Of a DNA stretch of 64,000 nt, positions 55,101-63,445 are shown piece by piece. A program made the position numbers and the translations under genes. The notes under the pieces were generated by a model. That model was given only the letters and a program-made list of their open reading frames with translations. It was not told the DNA's origin and did not search any database. Position 1 is the stretch's first letter, and each line of letters starts with the position of its first letter. This DNA is from Marivivens sp. (GTDB lineage Bacteria; Pseudomonadota; Alphaproteobacteria; Rhodobacterales; Rhodobacteraceae): assembly GCA_024642115.1 (NCBI GenBank), contig JAHEBU010000002.1, positions 434,001 through 498,000 of the forward strand. Direction: 5' to 3'.

Positions 55101-55268
55101 GAGAGCTTCCAGCCGGGCGACCGTACGCTGGGCGGGCTGGACGAGGACCAGCGCGCCGAAATTCACGCAATATTCCCCGAACTGGCCCAGCAAAGCCAAA
55201 AATCCGTGTTCTCTTCGGCCCGCATGACGCTCAAATCGCGTGAAGCCAAGGTGCTGTTCGCAGTCTAG
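52101..55268 (+). CDS. RTX calcium-binding repeat protein with C-terminal Hint domain
   Basis: The 1055-residue protein is largely made of GGxGxDxLxGG-type nonapeptides (about 30-800), which fold as calcium-loaded beta rolls outside the cell. Longer units with NLxTGTGSGGDAxGDT and [17 protein letters not shown] recur about every 95 residues in the first 500. At Cys862 ([11 protein letters not shown]) a Hint_2 domain begins, with SRQHRML as the His block; no C-terminal His-Asn is seen, so self-cleavage rather than splicing is expected. The GTG at 52101 has AGGA upstream. Secretion would be by a type I system not encoded in this window. Confidence 0.9.
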   Translation: MATVTGTSGNNSLTGTTNDDLISGLAGNDTLYGGAGNDTLFGGDGNDTLFGGAGADILDGGAGNDIASYSNSTAGVSVNLATGTGSGGEAEGDILVSIETVIGSAYDDTLTGDSNVNTLFGGAGNDILIDGGGADSLNGGSGIDTADYSASAAAISVSLLSGTGTGGDAQGDTLTGIENLVGSAFDDTLTGDNGTNVLFGGIGNDTLFGGGGADTLYGGVGDDTLNGGAGSDVLDGGTGNDTADYSTSSGAVNANLLTGTGSGSDAAGDTYISIENLVGSNYNDTLTGNGGNNYLFGGSGNDSLYGGGGNDVLFGGTGNDSLYGGDGDDTLVGGAGSDVLNGGAGIDTADYSSATGAINVNLETNSGSGSDAAGDTFNSIENLIGTAFNDSLTGDSGVNWIYGGAGNDTIFGGAGNDVLFGGAGNDSLYGGAGDDTLAGGPGADYLNGGEGMDYVDYSASNAAVTINLGNWTTSGGDAQGDTLAGVDGIIGSAFDDILIGFDQQGFVGDVYTNIFYGGAGNDYLDGAGGGDILYGGADNDTIYGGAGDDELFGGTGNDTLFGGTGDDTLAGDDGNDTLFGDDGNDSLDGGSGSDTLWGGAGNDTMSGGADTDLLYGGLGNDTLFGGAGNDLLDGGDGNDSLDGGTGVDTLYGGAGDDTLSGGDDADLLYGGAGNDTLFGGAGNDLLDGGDGNDRLDGGDGNDTLIGGLGNDTLFGGSGDDVLDGGEGNDQLDGGSGADALFGGAGNDILTGGDGADTLFGGDGADTLYGGTGNDALYGGAGADYLEGGQGSDTFYAGIGDTIIGGEDPGNTDVDVLDLTGTGPKKIVYDPLNHENGVVNFLDGTGAVIGTLSFSNIETVIPCFTPGTLIQTVDQAVPVERLRPGDMVLTRDHRPQAIRWVGCKRLNAEQLSKDPSLQPILIRAGSLGRNCPDRDMMVSRQHRMLVTGHRAALCFGEDEVLVRACHLTFLPGIEAIAVNAVTYVHLLLDRHEVVLSDGSWSESFQPGDRTLGGLDEDQRAEIHAIFPELAQQSQKSVFSSARMTLKSREAKVLFAV

Positions 55269-55349
55269 GTCAGGTGACGTCGACAGCTCGGCGCCGATGC
55301 CCCGATGGGTCACGGGCCGACCAATTGAACGGGTGTCCTGCCCTGACCC

Positions 55350-56078
55350 TCAGGCTCCCTTGGTTTGCAACCAGTCCGAGATGATCTGCCGGTGCCGCGC
55401 TCGGTCATAGCTGGGAAAATGCCCGCCGTGGACAATCCGCACCGGCAGGTCATAAAGCCGGACCATGGACCGTAAATAATCTGCTGGATCGGCATGATAG
55501 GTGTCCTCGATCAGAGGGCCGTCATAGACAATGTCGCCTGAAAACAGGATGCCGGTCGCAGCCTCCCACAGGGCGATGCCGCCCGGGGAATGGCCGGGCG
55601 TGTGAATCACCTCAAAGTGCCGGTCGCCCAGGTCGATGACATCCCCATCGACAAGTGTCCGGGTCGCGGGGGCGGGTGTCACGCCGTAAGTCGCCGATTG
55701 ATAGGGTACGGGCGGAAGTGTGGTAAAGATTTCATCGGTCACATAGGGATCGGCCAAGACCCCCGCCCGTGTCGGGTTGGCCAGGAAATGCGCCTCGGCT
55801 TCATGACACAGGCGACAGGGGAATTCGTGATGCGCGCCGATATGGTCGAAATGGGTGTGGCTGGCCACCGCATCCAGCGCCCGTTCCGTCACCAGCGGCA
55901 CCCAGTCGCGCAGGCCCACCACCCCCATGCCACTATCGACAAGCATGTCCCGATCCCGTCCGCGAACATGCCAGATGTTGCAGCGATAGAATTCAAGGAT
56001 ATGCGGCTCGTCGATCCAGGTGACCCCGTCAGACAGGGGCCGGATGCGATACCAGTCTTGTGGGCGGGCCCTCATCAT
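55350..56078 (-). CDS. Metallo-beta-lactamase-fold hydrolase
   Basis: The 242-residue protein has the complete MBL metal set: HTHFDHIG (HxHxDH), His in HTPGHSPGGI, Asp in LFSGDIVYD, and a last His in VHGGHFPSY. The core MLVDSGMG is the usual preceding strand. Its ATG overlaps the stop of the ABC ATPase gene (ATGA), so it is part of the transporter operon and probably hydrolyses an ester, lactone or thioester related to the imported compound. The open frame upstream of 56078 overlaps the ATPase and was rejected. Substrate unknown. Confidence 0.88.
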   Translation of the reverse strand: MMRARPQDWYRIRPLSDGVTWIDEPHILEFYRCNIWHVRGRDRDMLVDSGMGVVGLRDWVPLVTERALDAVASHTHFDHIGAHHEFPCRLCHEAEAHFLANPTRAGVLADPYVTDEIFTTLPPVPYQSATYGVTPAPATRTLVDGDVIDLGDRHFEVIHTPGHSPGGIALWEAATGILFSGDIVYDGPLIEDTYHADPADYLRSMVRLYDLPVRIVHGGHFPSYDRARHRQIISDWLQTKGA

Positions 56079-57112
56079 GCCCCTGCCCCCTTGGATAAAA
56101 GCACCGGGTTTGTGGCATAAAGGGTGTGCAGACTGCCAACCTGCGGCGACGCCGCCTGTGGCAAATGGACGACCAACGACAGGTCTGGCGCGGCGCTGGG
56201 GCTGAAATGGCAGCGGTGATGGGTGCCAAAGAAGGCCGCATCGGTCAACCGCGCCTCGCCCAACGGAACCTCGCCCGACAACCCCAGGTTCTCGGGGCGA
56301 ATGCACAGCATCTGCGGGCCGGTTGCGGTAGATCGAATATCAAGCCTACCCAGAGGCGTTTCCAGCCCTGAGGCAGTGGGCTGCGCCGATATCATGTTGA
56401 TTTCCCCCATGAAATTTGCCGAAAACAGGCTCGACGGGCGCAGGTAGACGGATCGCGGCGGCCCCAGATCTTCGATCCGGCCCTGATTCATGACGACAAT
56501 GCGATCAGCCACCGCCATCGCCTCTTCCTGATCGTGGGTGACGTGGACAAAGGTGGTGCCGATCCGACGCTGGATCGCCTTGAGTTCATCCTGCATCTGA
56601 CGCCGCAGTTTGAGGTCAAGTGCGCCAAGCGGTTCGTCCAGCAGCAGCACTTCGGGGTCAACGGCCAGCGCGCGGGCCAAAGCCACTCTCTGCCGCTGAC
56701 CGCCAGAAAGTTCGTGCGGGCGCGCGTCTGCATTGGCCCCCAGCCCGACCATATCCAGCATCTCTTGCGCCCGGGCGTTGCGTTTGGTCCTGCTCTGCCC
56801 CCGCATCCTGAGCCCGAAGCCCACGTTGTCGCGCAAGGACATGTGGGGGAACAGGGCATAATCCTGAAACATCGTGGTCGTTGGCCGATCCTTGGGGGGC
56901 ACATGGGTCATGTCCCGGTCGCCCAGCAGCACCCGCCCTTCGGTCGGGGTCAGGAACCCGCCGAGGATCGACAAAAGCGTGGTCTTGCCACAGCCCGACG
57001 GTCCAAGAAGAACGATGAATTCACCGGCTGCGATGTCCAGATCAATCCGCTCCAACGCGGTAAATGTCCCGAACCGGTGGCGTAACCCCTGCACGGAAAT
57101 GGCGGCAGTCAT
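56075..57112 (-). CDS. Polyamine-type ABC transporter ATP-binding protein (PotA-like)
   Basis: The 345-residue ATPase has Walker A GPSGCGKTT near residue 37, the Q-loop FQDYALFPHM, signature LSGGQRQR, Walker B VLLLDEPLGALD and H-loop VTHDQEEA. A TOBE-like C-terminal domain (about 240-345) is as in PotA. It is coupled at both ends: ATGA overlaps with the permease upstream and the MBL gene downstream. The substrate is judged from gene context to be a polyamine or guanidino acid. Confidence 0.92.
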   Translation of the reverse strand: MTAAISVQGLRHRFGTFTALERIDLDIAAGEFIVLLGPSGCGKTTLLSILGGFLTPTEGRVLLGDRDMTHVPPKDRPTTTMFQDYALFPHMSLRDNVGFGLRMRGQSRTKRNARAQEMLDMVGLGANADARPHELSGGQRQRVALARALAVDPEVLLLDEPLGALDLKLRRQMQDELKAIQRRIGTTFVHVTHDQEEAMAVADRIVVMNQGRIEDLGPPRSVYLRPSSLFSANFMGEINMISAQPTASGLETPLGRLDIRSTATGPQMLCIRPENLGLSGEVPLGEARLTDAAFFGTHHRCHFSPSAAPDLSLVVHLPQAASPQVGSLHTLYATNPVLLSKGAGA

Positions 57113-57882
57113 CGGCGGGCCTTTCTGAAAATGGCAAGTTCCAGAACGATCAGAAGACTGACCGACACCAGAAACACAAGCGAGCCGATGGCATTGGTTT
57201 TGGGCGACAAACCAGAGCGCAACATCGACCAGATTTCGACAGGCAGCGTGACGTCAAAGCGGGTGAGAAGGAACGCTATGATGAATTCGTCCCAACTGAA
57301 GGTCACCGACAGAAAGAAGGCCGCCAGCATAGGCGCCATCAACATCGGGGCTGATACCAGCCACAGGATGCGGAGTTCCGATGCACCCAGATCGCGGGCC
57401 GCCCGTTCGGCGTTCTTTTGCTGGTCGCCCATCGCGGCGTACAGGATCGCAAAGCACAGTGGCAGGTTGATGACCACATGCCCGATCCCCGTCGCCAGCA
57501 GCGACGGACGGATACCGATCTGGTTGAAGACCGTCAGCAGCCCCAGCGCGATGATCAGGTAGGACACCGTCATCGGTGCGATCAGCAAACCCCGCATCAG
57601 CACTGATCCGGGCAGCCTGTACCGCGCAAGCGCATGGGCCGCCAAAAACCCCAACACCAGCGCCACCGCGGAAGACAGCAGCGCCACGATGAACGAATTT
57701 CCCAGCGCCGCCATCAGGTCGCGATCCCCCAGCACCTGAGCGTACCATTTGAAAGACGGTCCGTTGAAGGGCGGCACCGGCAGACGCCCTTCTTGGAAGG
57801 AATACAGGACCAGCACGCCGACGGGCAAGAAAATGAACCCGTAGAGGACAGCCATGTAAATCCATCCCAGGACGCGCCCCAT
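57109..57882 (-). CDS. Polyamine-type ABC permease (PotC-like)
   Basis: The 257-residue permease has six hydrophobic segments; the EAA-type loop is AARDLGASELRILWLVSAPML near residue 165. FSWDEFIIAFLLT is typical of PotC. The start is at 57882 (MGRVLGW), two bases after the stop codon of the PotB-like gene. The longer open frame to 58470 is antisense-like sequence overlapping the other permease and was rejected. Confidence 0.9.
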   Translation of the reverse strand: MGRVLGWIYMAVLYGFIFLPVGVLVLYSFQEGRLPVPPFNGPSFKWYAQVLGDRDLMAALGNSFIVALLSSAVALVLGFLAAHALARYRLPGSVLMRGLLIAPMTVSYLIIALGLLTVFNQIGIRPSLLATGIGHVVINLPLCFAILYAAMGDQQKNAERAARDLGASELRILWLVSAPMLMAPMLAAFFLSVTFSWDEFIIAFLLTRFDVTLPVEIWSMLRSGLSPKTNAIGSLVFLVSVSLLIVLELAIFRKARR

Positions 57883-57884
57883 CG

Positions 57885-58742
57885 CTACACCCGGTCCAGT
57901 TTGAGCCAGCGCGCACAGCCCAGGTACGCCAGCGTGACCACCCCCATCAGGATGATCGACATGGCCGAGGCCATCGGAAAATCCCCCCGCCGTCCCAGTT
58001 GCAGCATGATCAGTTGCGGGAGGGTCAGTTCGCTGTTGCCCCCCAGAATCTGCGGCGTGATGTAATCGCCGATGCACAGTACGAATGTCAGAAAGGCCCC
58101 GGTCACCACACCCGGCAGGGTCAGGGGCAGGATGACATGCCGGAACGTGGCAAAGGCCCCTGCCCCCAGATCGGCTGCCGCACGGGCATAGTTGGGCGAC
58201 AGTTGGATCAGGTTCGAATAGATCGTCAGCGTCAGCAGCATGACAAAGAAATGGACAAAGCCGATCACGGTGGCCGTGCGGGTCGAGGCGATAGCCAGCG
58301 GCTCGGCGATCACCCCCATTCCCAACAGTGCCTTGTTGACGACCCCGTTCTGCCCCAGCACCAAAAGCCACGCATAGGACCGCACGACATAGGACGTCCA
58401 GAACGGCAGGACTGCCAGCATCAAAGCCAATCGCTGCAAGTGAGAGGGCACCCGCATGGCGATGATCCACGCCAGCGGATAGGCCAGAAGGACGGAAATC
58501 ACCGTCACGACGACGGTGATTTCAAGCGAATTGGTCAGCCCCTTGAACAGGGACGGGTCACTAAAGAACCGGACATAGTTATCGGCAAACAGGCCGTTGA
58601 CCACGGTCCGGCCTTCCAGTCGGGCCAGGCTCATCGCAATCATCACCGTAAAGGGGACGACGAAAAAGGCCAGCACCCACAGCAGGGCCGGGGCGACAAA
58701 GCCCGCGGCCCTGTTGCGTTCGGACTGTTCGATGCTGGCCAC
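57885..58742 (-). CDS. Polyamine-type ABC permease (PotB-like)
   Basis: The 285-residue permease has a first membrane segment at about 17-37, a periplasmic section (DNYVRFFSDPSLFKGLTNS), then five more. The EAA-like loop ARAAADLGAGAFATFRHVILPL is at about 185-206. GDYITPQILGG is a PotB hallmark. It lies 19 bases after the binding-protein gene. Confidence 0.91.
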   Translation of the reverse strand: MASIEQSERNRAAGFVAPALLWVLAFFVVPFTVMIAMSLARLEGRTVVNGLFADNYVRFFSDPSLFKGLTNSLEITVVVTVISVLLAYPLAWIIAMRVPSHLQRLALMLAVLPFWTSYVVRSYAWLLVLGQNGVVNKALLGMGVIAEPLAIASTRTATVIGFVHFFVMLLTLTIYSNLIQLSPNYARAAADLGAGAFATFRHVILPLTLPGVVTGAFLTFVLCIGDYITPQILGGNSELTLPQLIMLQLGRRGDFPMASAMSIILMGVVTLAYLGCARWLKLDRV

Positions 58743-58761
58743 GGGCCGTTATTCTTTCAGA

Positions 58762-59817
58762 TCAGTTTTGCAGCATTTCGGTCCACAGATCCTGCATCTG
58801 CTGATCCAGTGCCGCGTCGGGAACCGGATACAACTGGCTTGCCGCCAGATAGGCCGGTTGCTGATCCCACCGCAAAACGGCCTTTTGATCGTCGGTCAGC
58901 ACATCGCCCGCCTTGGCATTGGCAGGCATCCCCCAATAGCACGACGAGGTCGCCAGCCGGGCCTGTCCTTCGGGACTGGTGATATAGTCGATGAACTGAA
59001 GCGCTGCATCCTGTTTGGTGCTGTCGGCCAGCACGGCCAGCGACTGCGCCCAGCGCACAGCGCCCTGTTTGGGGATCGTCCAGTCCAGATCGGGATTTTC
59101 GGCGTGCAGAACGGCTGTCAGCCATTCACCGCCACCGATCAGGATATCAACCTCGCCCGTGGCCAGCGCGGTCTGCGACGACACCACATCGCCCACCGAT
59201 TTCGACGCGGCACGCAGGGCCATCAGGGGATCCTTGAGCGCCGCGACGGACTCGGGTGTCATGTCTGCGGTGGCCACGCCATTGGCCATCGAAAGCTCGC
59301 CCAGAACCGGAAGGTAATAGTCATATATGGCAATCCGGCCATCGTATTTGCCCGACGTCAGGGTCGCCATATCCTCCATATAGGCGGGGTCCACGTTGGC
59401 CTTGTTGTAGGCGATGGTGTTGTAGCCGAATTTTTCGGTGACGGCATAGGTCTTGCCATCGCGGGTGTTGTTGTCGGCCATGACCATTTCGGGAAAGAAA
59501 TCGGCGTTGCGCAGTTTGTCTGCGGGCAGTTCGGCCAGAAGGCCCAGATCGACCGCACGGCCCACATCCACCGCGTCGATCACCAGAACGTCCCAGTCGC
59601 CCGGCTGGGATTGATCGAGGATGGCAAGACCAGCCGCCGTCCCTTCATATTCCTTGAGGTTGACCTTGATCCCGGTCGCATCCTCGAACGGCTGGATCAG
59701 GGCGGGATCGCTGTGGTCGCACCAGACCAGCGCGTTGATCTCTTGGGCGTGCACCGCCTGCATCATCCCAAAGCTTGCCGCAAGCGATACAAGGGCTGTT
59801 GTCGTCAGTCTGTTCAT
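58762..59817 (-). CDS. Polyamine-type substrate-binding protein (PotD-like)
   Basis: The 351-residue periplasmic protein has a signal peptide (cleavage after AVHAQ, about residue 24) and a family 1 PotD/PotF fold. ALVWCDHSDPALIQPFEDATGIKV is the PotD-type opening; FGYNTIAYNK and SSCYWGMPANA follow. Its closeness to guanidinobutyrase suggests the ligand is 4-guanidinobutyrate, agmatine or a polyamine. The ligand-contact residues were not examined in detail. Confidence 0.88.
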   Translation of the reverse strand: MNRLTTTALVSLAASFGMMQAVHAQEINALVWCDHSDPALIQPFEDATGIKVNLKEYEGTAAGLAILDQSQPGDWDVLVIDAVDVGRAVDLGLLAELPADKLRNADFFPEMVMADNNTRDGKTYAVTEKFGYNTIAYNKANVDPAYMEDMATLTSGKYDGRIAIYDYYLPVLGELSMANGVATADMTPESVAALKDPLMALRAASKSVGDVVSSQTALATGEVDILIGGGEWLTAVLHAENPDLDWTIPKQGAVRWAQSLAVLADSTKQDAALQFIDYITSPEGQARLATSSCYWGMPANAKAGDVLTDDQKAVLRWDQQPAYLAASQLYPVPDAALDQQMQDLWTEMLQN

Positions 59818-59860
59818 TGTCCGTCTCCTTGTTGGTTTTTGGTTTTTTCAGCCATCTAGG

Positions 59861-60832
59861 TCAGTCCTTTGTTCGGGCCAGCCGGAACGCTTCGGATTTC
59901 GGCAGGACGCACAGCATTTCGTACAGCAGGTTGGCCGCGACCAGTGCGGTCGTCCCGGCCATGTCATAGGGCGGCGACACCTCGACCAGATCGCAGCCCA
60001 CCAGATTGAGGCCCGCACATCCGCGGATGATTTCCAGGGCCTGCCAGATGGTCAGGCCGCCGATTTCCTGGGTCCCGGTGCCGGGGGCAAAGGCCGGGTC
60101 CAGACTGTCGATGTCATAGCTGAGGTAGACCGGCGCATCGCCGATCCGCTCGCGCACTTGCGCCATCAGTGGTGCAAGAGATTTGTGCCAGCACTCCTCG
60201 GCCTGAACAACGGTGAACCCCTGATCCCGGGACCAGTTGAAATCTTCGGGTGAATAGCCAGTACCGCGCAGACCGATCTGAAAGACGCGGTCGCATTGCA
60301 ACAGACCGTCCTCGACCGCGCGGCGAAACGGGGTTCCGTGGGCAATCTTTTCACCGAACATGTCGTCATTGATGTCGGCGTGGGCATCGATATGGATCAA
60401 GGCCACAGGGCCATGCCGTTCAGCCACTGCCCGCAGGACCGGATAGGTCAGCGTATGATCCCCGCCCAGCGTCAGGGGGATGCAACCGGTCGCCAAAACA
60501 GTGTGGTAGTGCGCCGTGATGATATCGACCGACTTTTTCAGATCGAACGTATTGATCGGGACATCGCCGATATCGGCGACCTGCATACATTCAAACGGTG
60601 CTGCACCCGTGGCCATGTTGTAGGGGCGCAGCATGACGCTTTCTGCCCGTATCTGGCGCGGGCCATGGCGGGTGCCTGCCCTGTTTGACGCCCCGATATC
60701 CATCGGCACACCGATGAAACAGGCATCCAGACCTTCTGCCGTGGGTTGGTCAGGTAGCCGCATCATCGTCGTCGGGCCACCAAAGCGGGGCATCTGGTTG
60801 CCGCCAAGGGGTTGATTATATCGCGGGTTCAA
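59861..60832 (-). CDS. gbuA: Guanidinobutyrase (ureohydrolase family)
   Basis: The enzyme hydrolyses 4-guanidinobutanoate to 4-aminobutanoate and urea. The manganese ligands are visible: GGDHTLTYP, HIDAHADIND and YDIDSLDPAFAPGTG. The sequence closely recalls Pseudomonas GbuA, including QPLGGNQMPRFGG, IRAESVMLRPYNMATGAAPF and DFNWSRDQGF. TTG at 60832 is preferred as start: GGAG lies five bases upstream and it gives six residues before QPLGGN, as in GbuA. GTG at 60847 would add five residues. An agmatinase role cannot be excluded. Confidence 0.88.
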   Translation of the reverse strand: MNPRYNQPLGGNQMPRFGGPTTMMRLPDQPTAEGLDACFIGVPMDIGASNRAGTRHGPRQIRAESVMLRPYNMATGAAPFECMQVADIGDVPINTFDLKKSVDIITAHYHTVLATGCIPLTLGGDHTLTYPVLRAVAERHGPVALIHIDAHADINDDMFGEKIAHGTPFRRAVEDGLLQCDRVFQIGLRGTGYSPEDFNWSRDQGFTVVQAEECWHKSLAPLMAQVRERIGDAPVYLSYDIDSLDPAFAPGTGTQEIGGLTIWQALEIIRGCAGLNLVGCDLVEVSPPYDMAGTTALVAANLLYEMLCVLPKSEAFRLARTKD

Positions 60833-60989
60833 AGCGTCTCCAGTCACCGGTTTGCGGGTCTTGTTGCCTATGACTATGAAGGCTGAATCGGAGGGATGAA
60901 ATGCTAAAACCAGAGGTCATCGACTGACCCACGGATTCATTCTCGATTTGAGTGTCGCCCTATCCAAGGCGCCCACCGCCACCTGCCTG

Positions 60990-61961
60990 TCAGGCCGCCC
61001 CCGGGATCTGGACGTGCCGACCGCTGTCGAAAAAATCATCCATCGACAGGGCCCAGACGGTACCCGGCCATCTGATCTCCATCTCTTGCAACCGGGGGCG
61101 GTAAACTGCGGTGTAGAGGGTTCCAAAGCCTGACTCGAACGCTGTGGAATAGAGCGGCGGGCGCAGAAACGCACCGATGAACTTCTCTTCGGGGTCTTTG
61201 TGCAAGGTCAGGCGGTGCAACAGGAAACGTTCGCGTTCGACGGTCGAGGTAAACCGGGCATGGCTGACCCATTCGACGTGATCTTGATGATTGGTCGCCA
61301 CGGCGGCATGGGTCAGAACAGCGGGTCTATCGGGGGCCAGCATCGCCGTGAGGTAGTTGCGCTGTGCATCAAGAACGGTAACGTTATAGCTCATATGGGA
61401 CGGGACCCGGGCAAGAACCGCCCCCGCCTGTTCGGTCGTCGTGCATGTTTGCAGGACATAACGCAGGATTAGCGGCACGCCGAACCCCGTGCCGACCTCG
61501 CGACGTCCCCCAAACGTCAAAGATATCGCAAGGCCCGCGTCGTTCATGCCATCGACCAACCCCCACAGACCGTCAGACGTGCCCATGACCCGGCGACCCT
61601 GCCAATTTGTCTTGAAGATCAGGCAATCAAAGGCCTTTGGGTCGTAGTCGTAGTTGCGCACCAGAACTGGCTCCTGTCCCGTCCAGATCGCCTGCGAACA
61701 TCCCGCCAGATAAGGCGGCGGGCAATAAAAGCTCAGAAACCGGGCCGCCAGATCGCCGCCCCCGGCAAGCTGGCACAACGCCTCGTATTGCGGCACAAGT
61801 TCCGGCATGTGCAGGGCAAGGGCGCTGGAACATTGGCGATAGGTCGGACGAGCCGACTCCCCTTCCTTGAGCCACCAGCGTTTGTAAGCGGGCCAATACT
61901 CGGCGAACAGCCCGGCCCATTTGGGTCCGGGCTGGTCTTCGGTAAGGGCACGCCACAGCAT
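60990..61961 (-). CDS. C45-type Ntn acyltransferase/amidohydrolase
   Basis: The 323-residue protein resembles isopenicillin N acyltransferase and related C45 Ntn hydrolases, which cut themselves before a Cys that becomes the nucleophile. The likely site is Gly87-Cys88 in LAGCSQAIW. NYDYDP follows, then GLVDGMNDAGLAISLTFGG, typical of the family. Such enzymes make or break amide bonds of amino acids and amines. It lies immediately after the ATP-grasp gene (nine bases), so a shared pathway is likely. The substrate is unknown. Confidence 0.85.
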   Translation of the reverse strand: MLWRALTEDQPGPKWAGLFAEYWPAYKRWWLKEGESARPTYRQCSSALALHMPELVPQYEALCQLAGGGDLAARFLSFYCPPPYLAGCSQAIWTGQEPVLVRNYDYDPKAFDCLIFKTNWQGRRVMGTSDGLWGLVDGMNDAGLAISLTFGGRREVGTGFGVPLILRYVLQTCTTTEQAGAVLARVPSHMSYNVTVLDAQRNYLTAMLAPDRPAVLTHAAVATNHQDHVEWVSHARFTSTVERERFLLHRLTLHKDPEEKFIGAFLRPPLYSTAFESGFGTLYTAVYRPRLQEMEIRWPGTVWALSMDDFFDSGRHVQIPGAA

Positions 61962-61970
61962 CGGACGGTC

Positions 61971-63428
61971 CTAGAGGATCTTGAACGCCGGATCAGCCAA
62001 AGCTGGCCCCGCATTTGTGGACGGCAGGGGCTGACCTGTGACGGTCTGCTTGATCCCGTGAATCCACTTCTTGGCGCGTTCGTTCAACTGAAAGCTGGTC
62101 GTCATCGACCGGCCCCGGGTCACCAGAATGCCGATGTCCGCGCCTTCGTAGCGATAGTCTCCGGGGCGCAGGATGCGCAAAAAGAACGCCTCGTTCTCGC
62201 TTTCGACCGCGCGGCGGTGATAGTCAAAGCGGTCGAACACCACGCTGCCATCAGACAGCATTTTGTAGATGCCTGTTTCGGGCGACCCCGTGCAGATATC
62301 CACGCTGTCGTCGGTATGTTTGATGACCATCTGGCTCCACGTGTCGATCATTTCAGGATCGGCCCAGCGGCTGTTCAGTTCATCCACATCCAGATCGAAT
62401 TTCTTTTTCGAGAATTCCAGCAGGTGGAACAAAAACAGGGGAGCGTCGGCATGGGCAAAGGCGGCGTGGTTTGTCATCGACGACGCCCCTGTGATGCGGG
62501 GATTCAATTCGCCCAGCCACAGATCACCGGTCTTTTTGTCAATCAGGTAATCGAGTTCGAAATACCCGCGATAGCCTTCCTTGCGCAGTTGTTCGCCGAA
62601 TTTGAAGGTCAGATCACGCGCCTTTTGGCGGACCTTGGGCGGGAAAGCAGTTGCCAGAATTTCATTGCCGCACCACCCGCCGCGATAAGGGGTGAGTTCG
62701 CCGAAGCCCACCAGTTCTGTCATCAAGGGGCCAACGATCGTTCCCTGGCTGGTCACGCACGCCTCGATCGCCGAACCTCGGCAGTCAATCCGCTTCATGA
62801 TCTTGATTTCGCCTTCGCCAATGATCTCGTGGCTGTGACGGCGGAAATCAGCTTCGGTCTTGATAAAGAACGTGGTGTGGCCGCTGTCGCCAAAGGCCGA
62901 TTGCAGCACCAGATCGTGGCCGATCCCGGCCTTTTCACAGGTCTTGCGCAGGTCATCGTAGGATTTGACCTCGGCCAGAACGTTCGGCACGGACGGAACG
63001 CCCGCCTTGTTGCCGATCCGGACGGTTTCGATCTTGTTGTCCATTTTGGTGCGCAGACTTGCCTTTGGGAACCAGACGTCTGCACCCAACTCCTTGGACA
63101 GGCGTTCGGTTTCCTCGTCAAACATCAGAAAGACGAATTTCGGTTTGCCGCCGCGCCGCTTGATAAAGTCGATGACCTCTTTGTGCTGCAACAGATAATT
63201 GTTGATATCTTCGATCGACTGGAATTCCGCGTGCGGCTGTTCCGATGGGCTGAACACGTTGGGATGCTTGCCGCCGTAGCAGTCGATGTAGCAGATATAT
63301 TTGAAGTTTTTGACCCATTCGTCGAGGCCAAGAAGGTTGAAGTTGGTGGCAGAGATAAAATAGATCGGATCCTCGTTTCGGTGAAAGAACCGGCGGATCT
63401 CGGATATATTCTTGAGAACTGTAGCCAT
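61971..63428 (-). CDS. ATP-grasp domain protein (ligase/biotin-carboxylase-like)
   Basis: The 485-residue protein has an N-terminal Rossmann-like part (about 1-120) and an ATP-grasp fold. LVLQSAFGDSGHTTFFIK resembles the Gly-rich ATP loop, and FELDYLIDKKTGDLWLGELNPRITGASSMTNHAA contains the metal-binding Glu and Asn (GELNPR) of ATP-grasp ligases. No biotinyl or carboxyltransferase part is present, so despite similarity to biotin carboxylase it more likely joins a carboxylate to an amine. It sits between a PLP decarboxylase and a C45 protein. Confidence 0.83.
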   Translation of the reverse strand: MATVLKNISEIRRFFHRNEDPIYFISATNFNLLGLDEWVKNFKYICYIDCYGGKHPNVFSPSEQPHAEFQSIEDINNYLLQHKEVIDFIKRRGGKPKFVFLMFDEETERLSKELGADVWFPKASLRTKMDNKIETVRIGNKAGVPSVPNVLAEVKSYDDLRKTCEKAGIGHDLVLQSAFGDSGHTTFFIKTEADFRRHSHEIIGEGEIKIMKRIDCRGSAIEACVTSQGTIVGPLMTELVGFGELTPYRGGWCGNEILATAFPPKVRQKARDLTFKFGEQLRKEGYRGYFELDYLIDKKTGDLWLGELNPRITGASSMTNHAAFAHADAPLFLFHLLEFSKKKFDLDVDELNSRWADPEMIDTWSQMVIKHTDDSVDICTGSPETGIYKMLSDGSVVFDRFDYHRRAVESENEAFFLRILRPGDYRYEGADIGILVTRGRSMTTSFQLNERAKKWIHGIKQTVTGQPLPSTNAGPALADPAFKIL

Positions 63429-63445
63429 GTTGGACTCCCTTATTT

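Noticed and set aside
54683-55268. Hint region as a splicing intein
   Set aside because: No extein follows and the final His-Asn block is not seen; the domain ends the protein.
60901-60927. Plus-strand eight-codon ORF MLKPEVID with an excellent GGAGGG ribosome site
   Set aside because: Too short to support as a gene and without context; possibly the remnant of a lost gene start.
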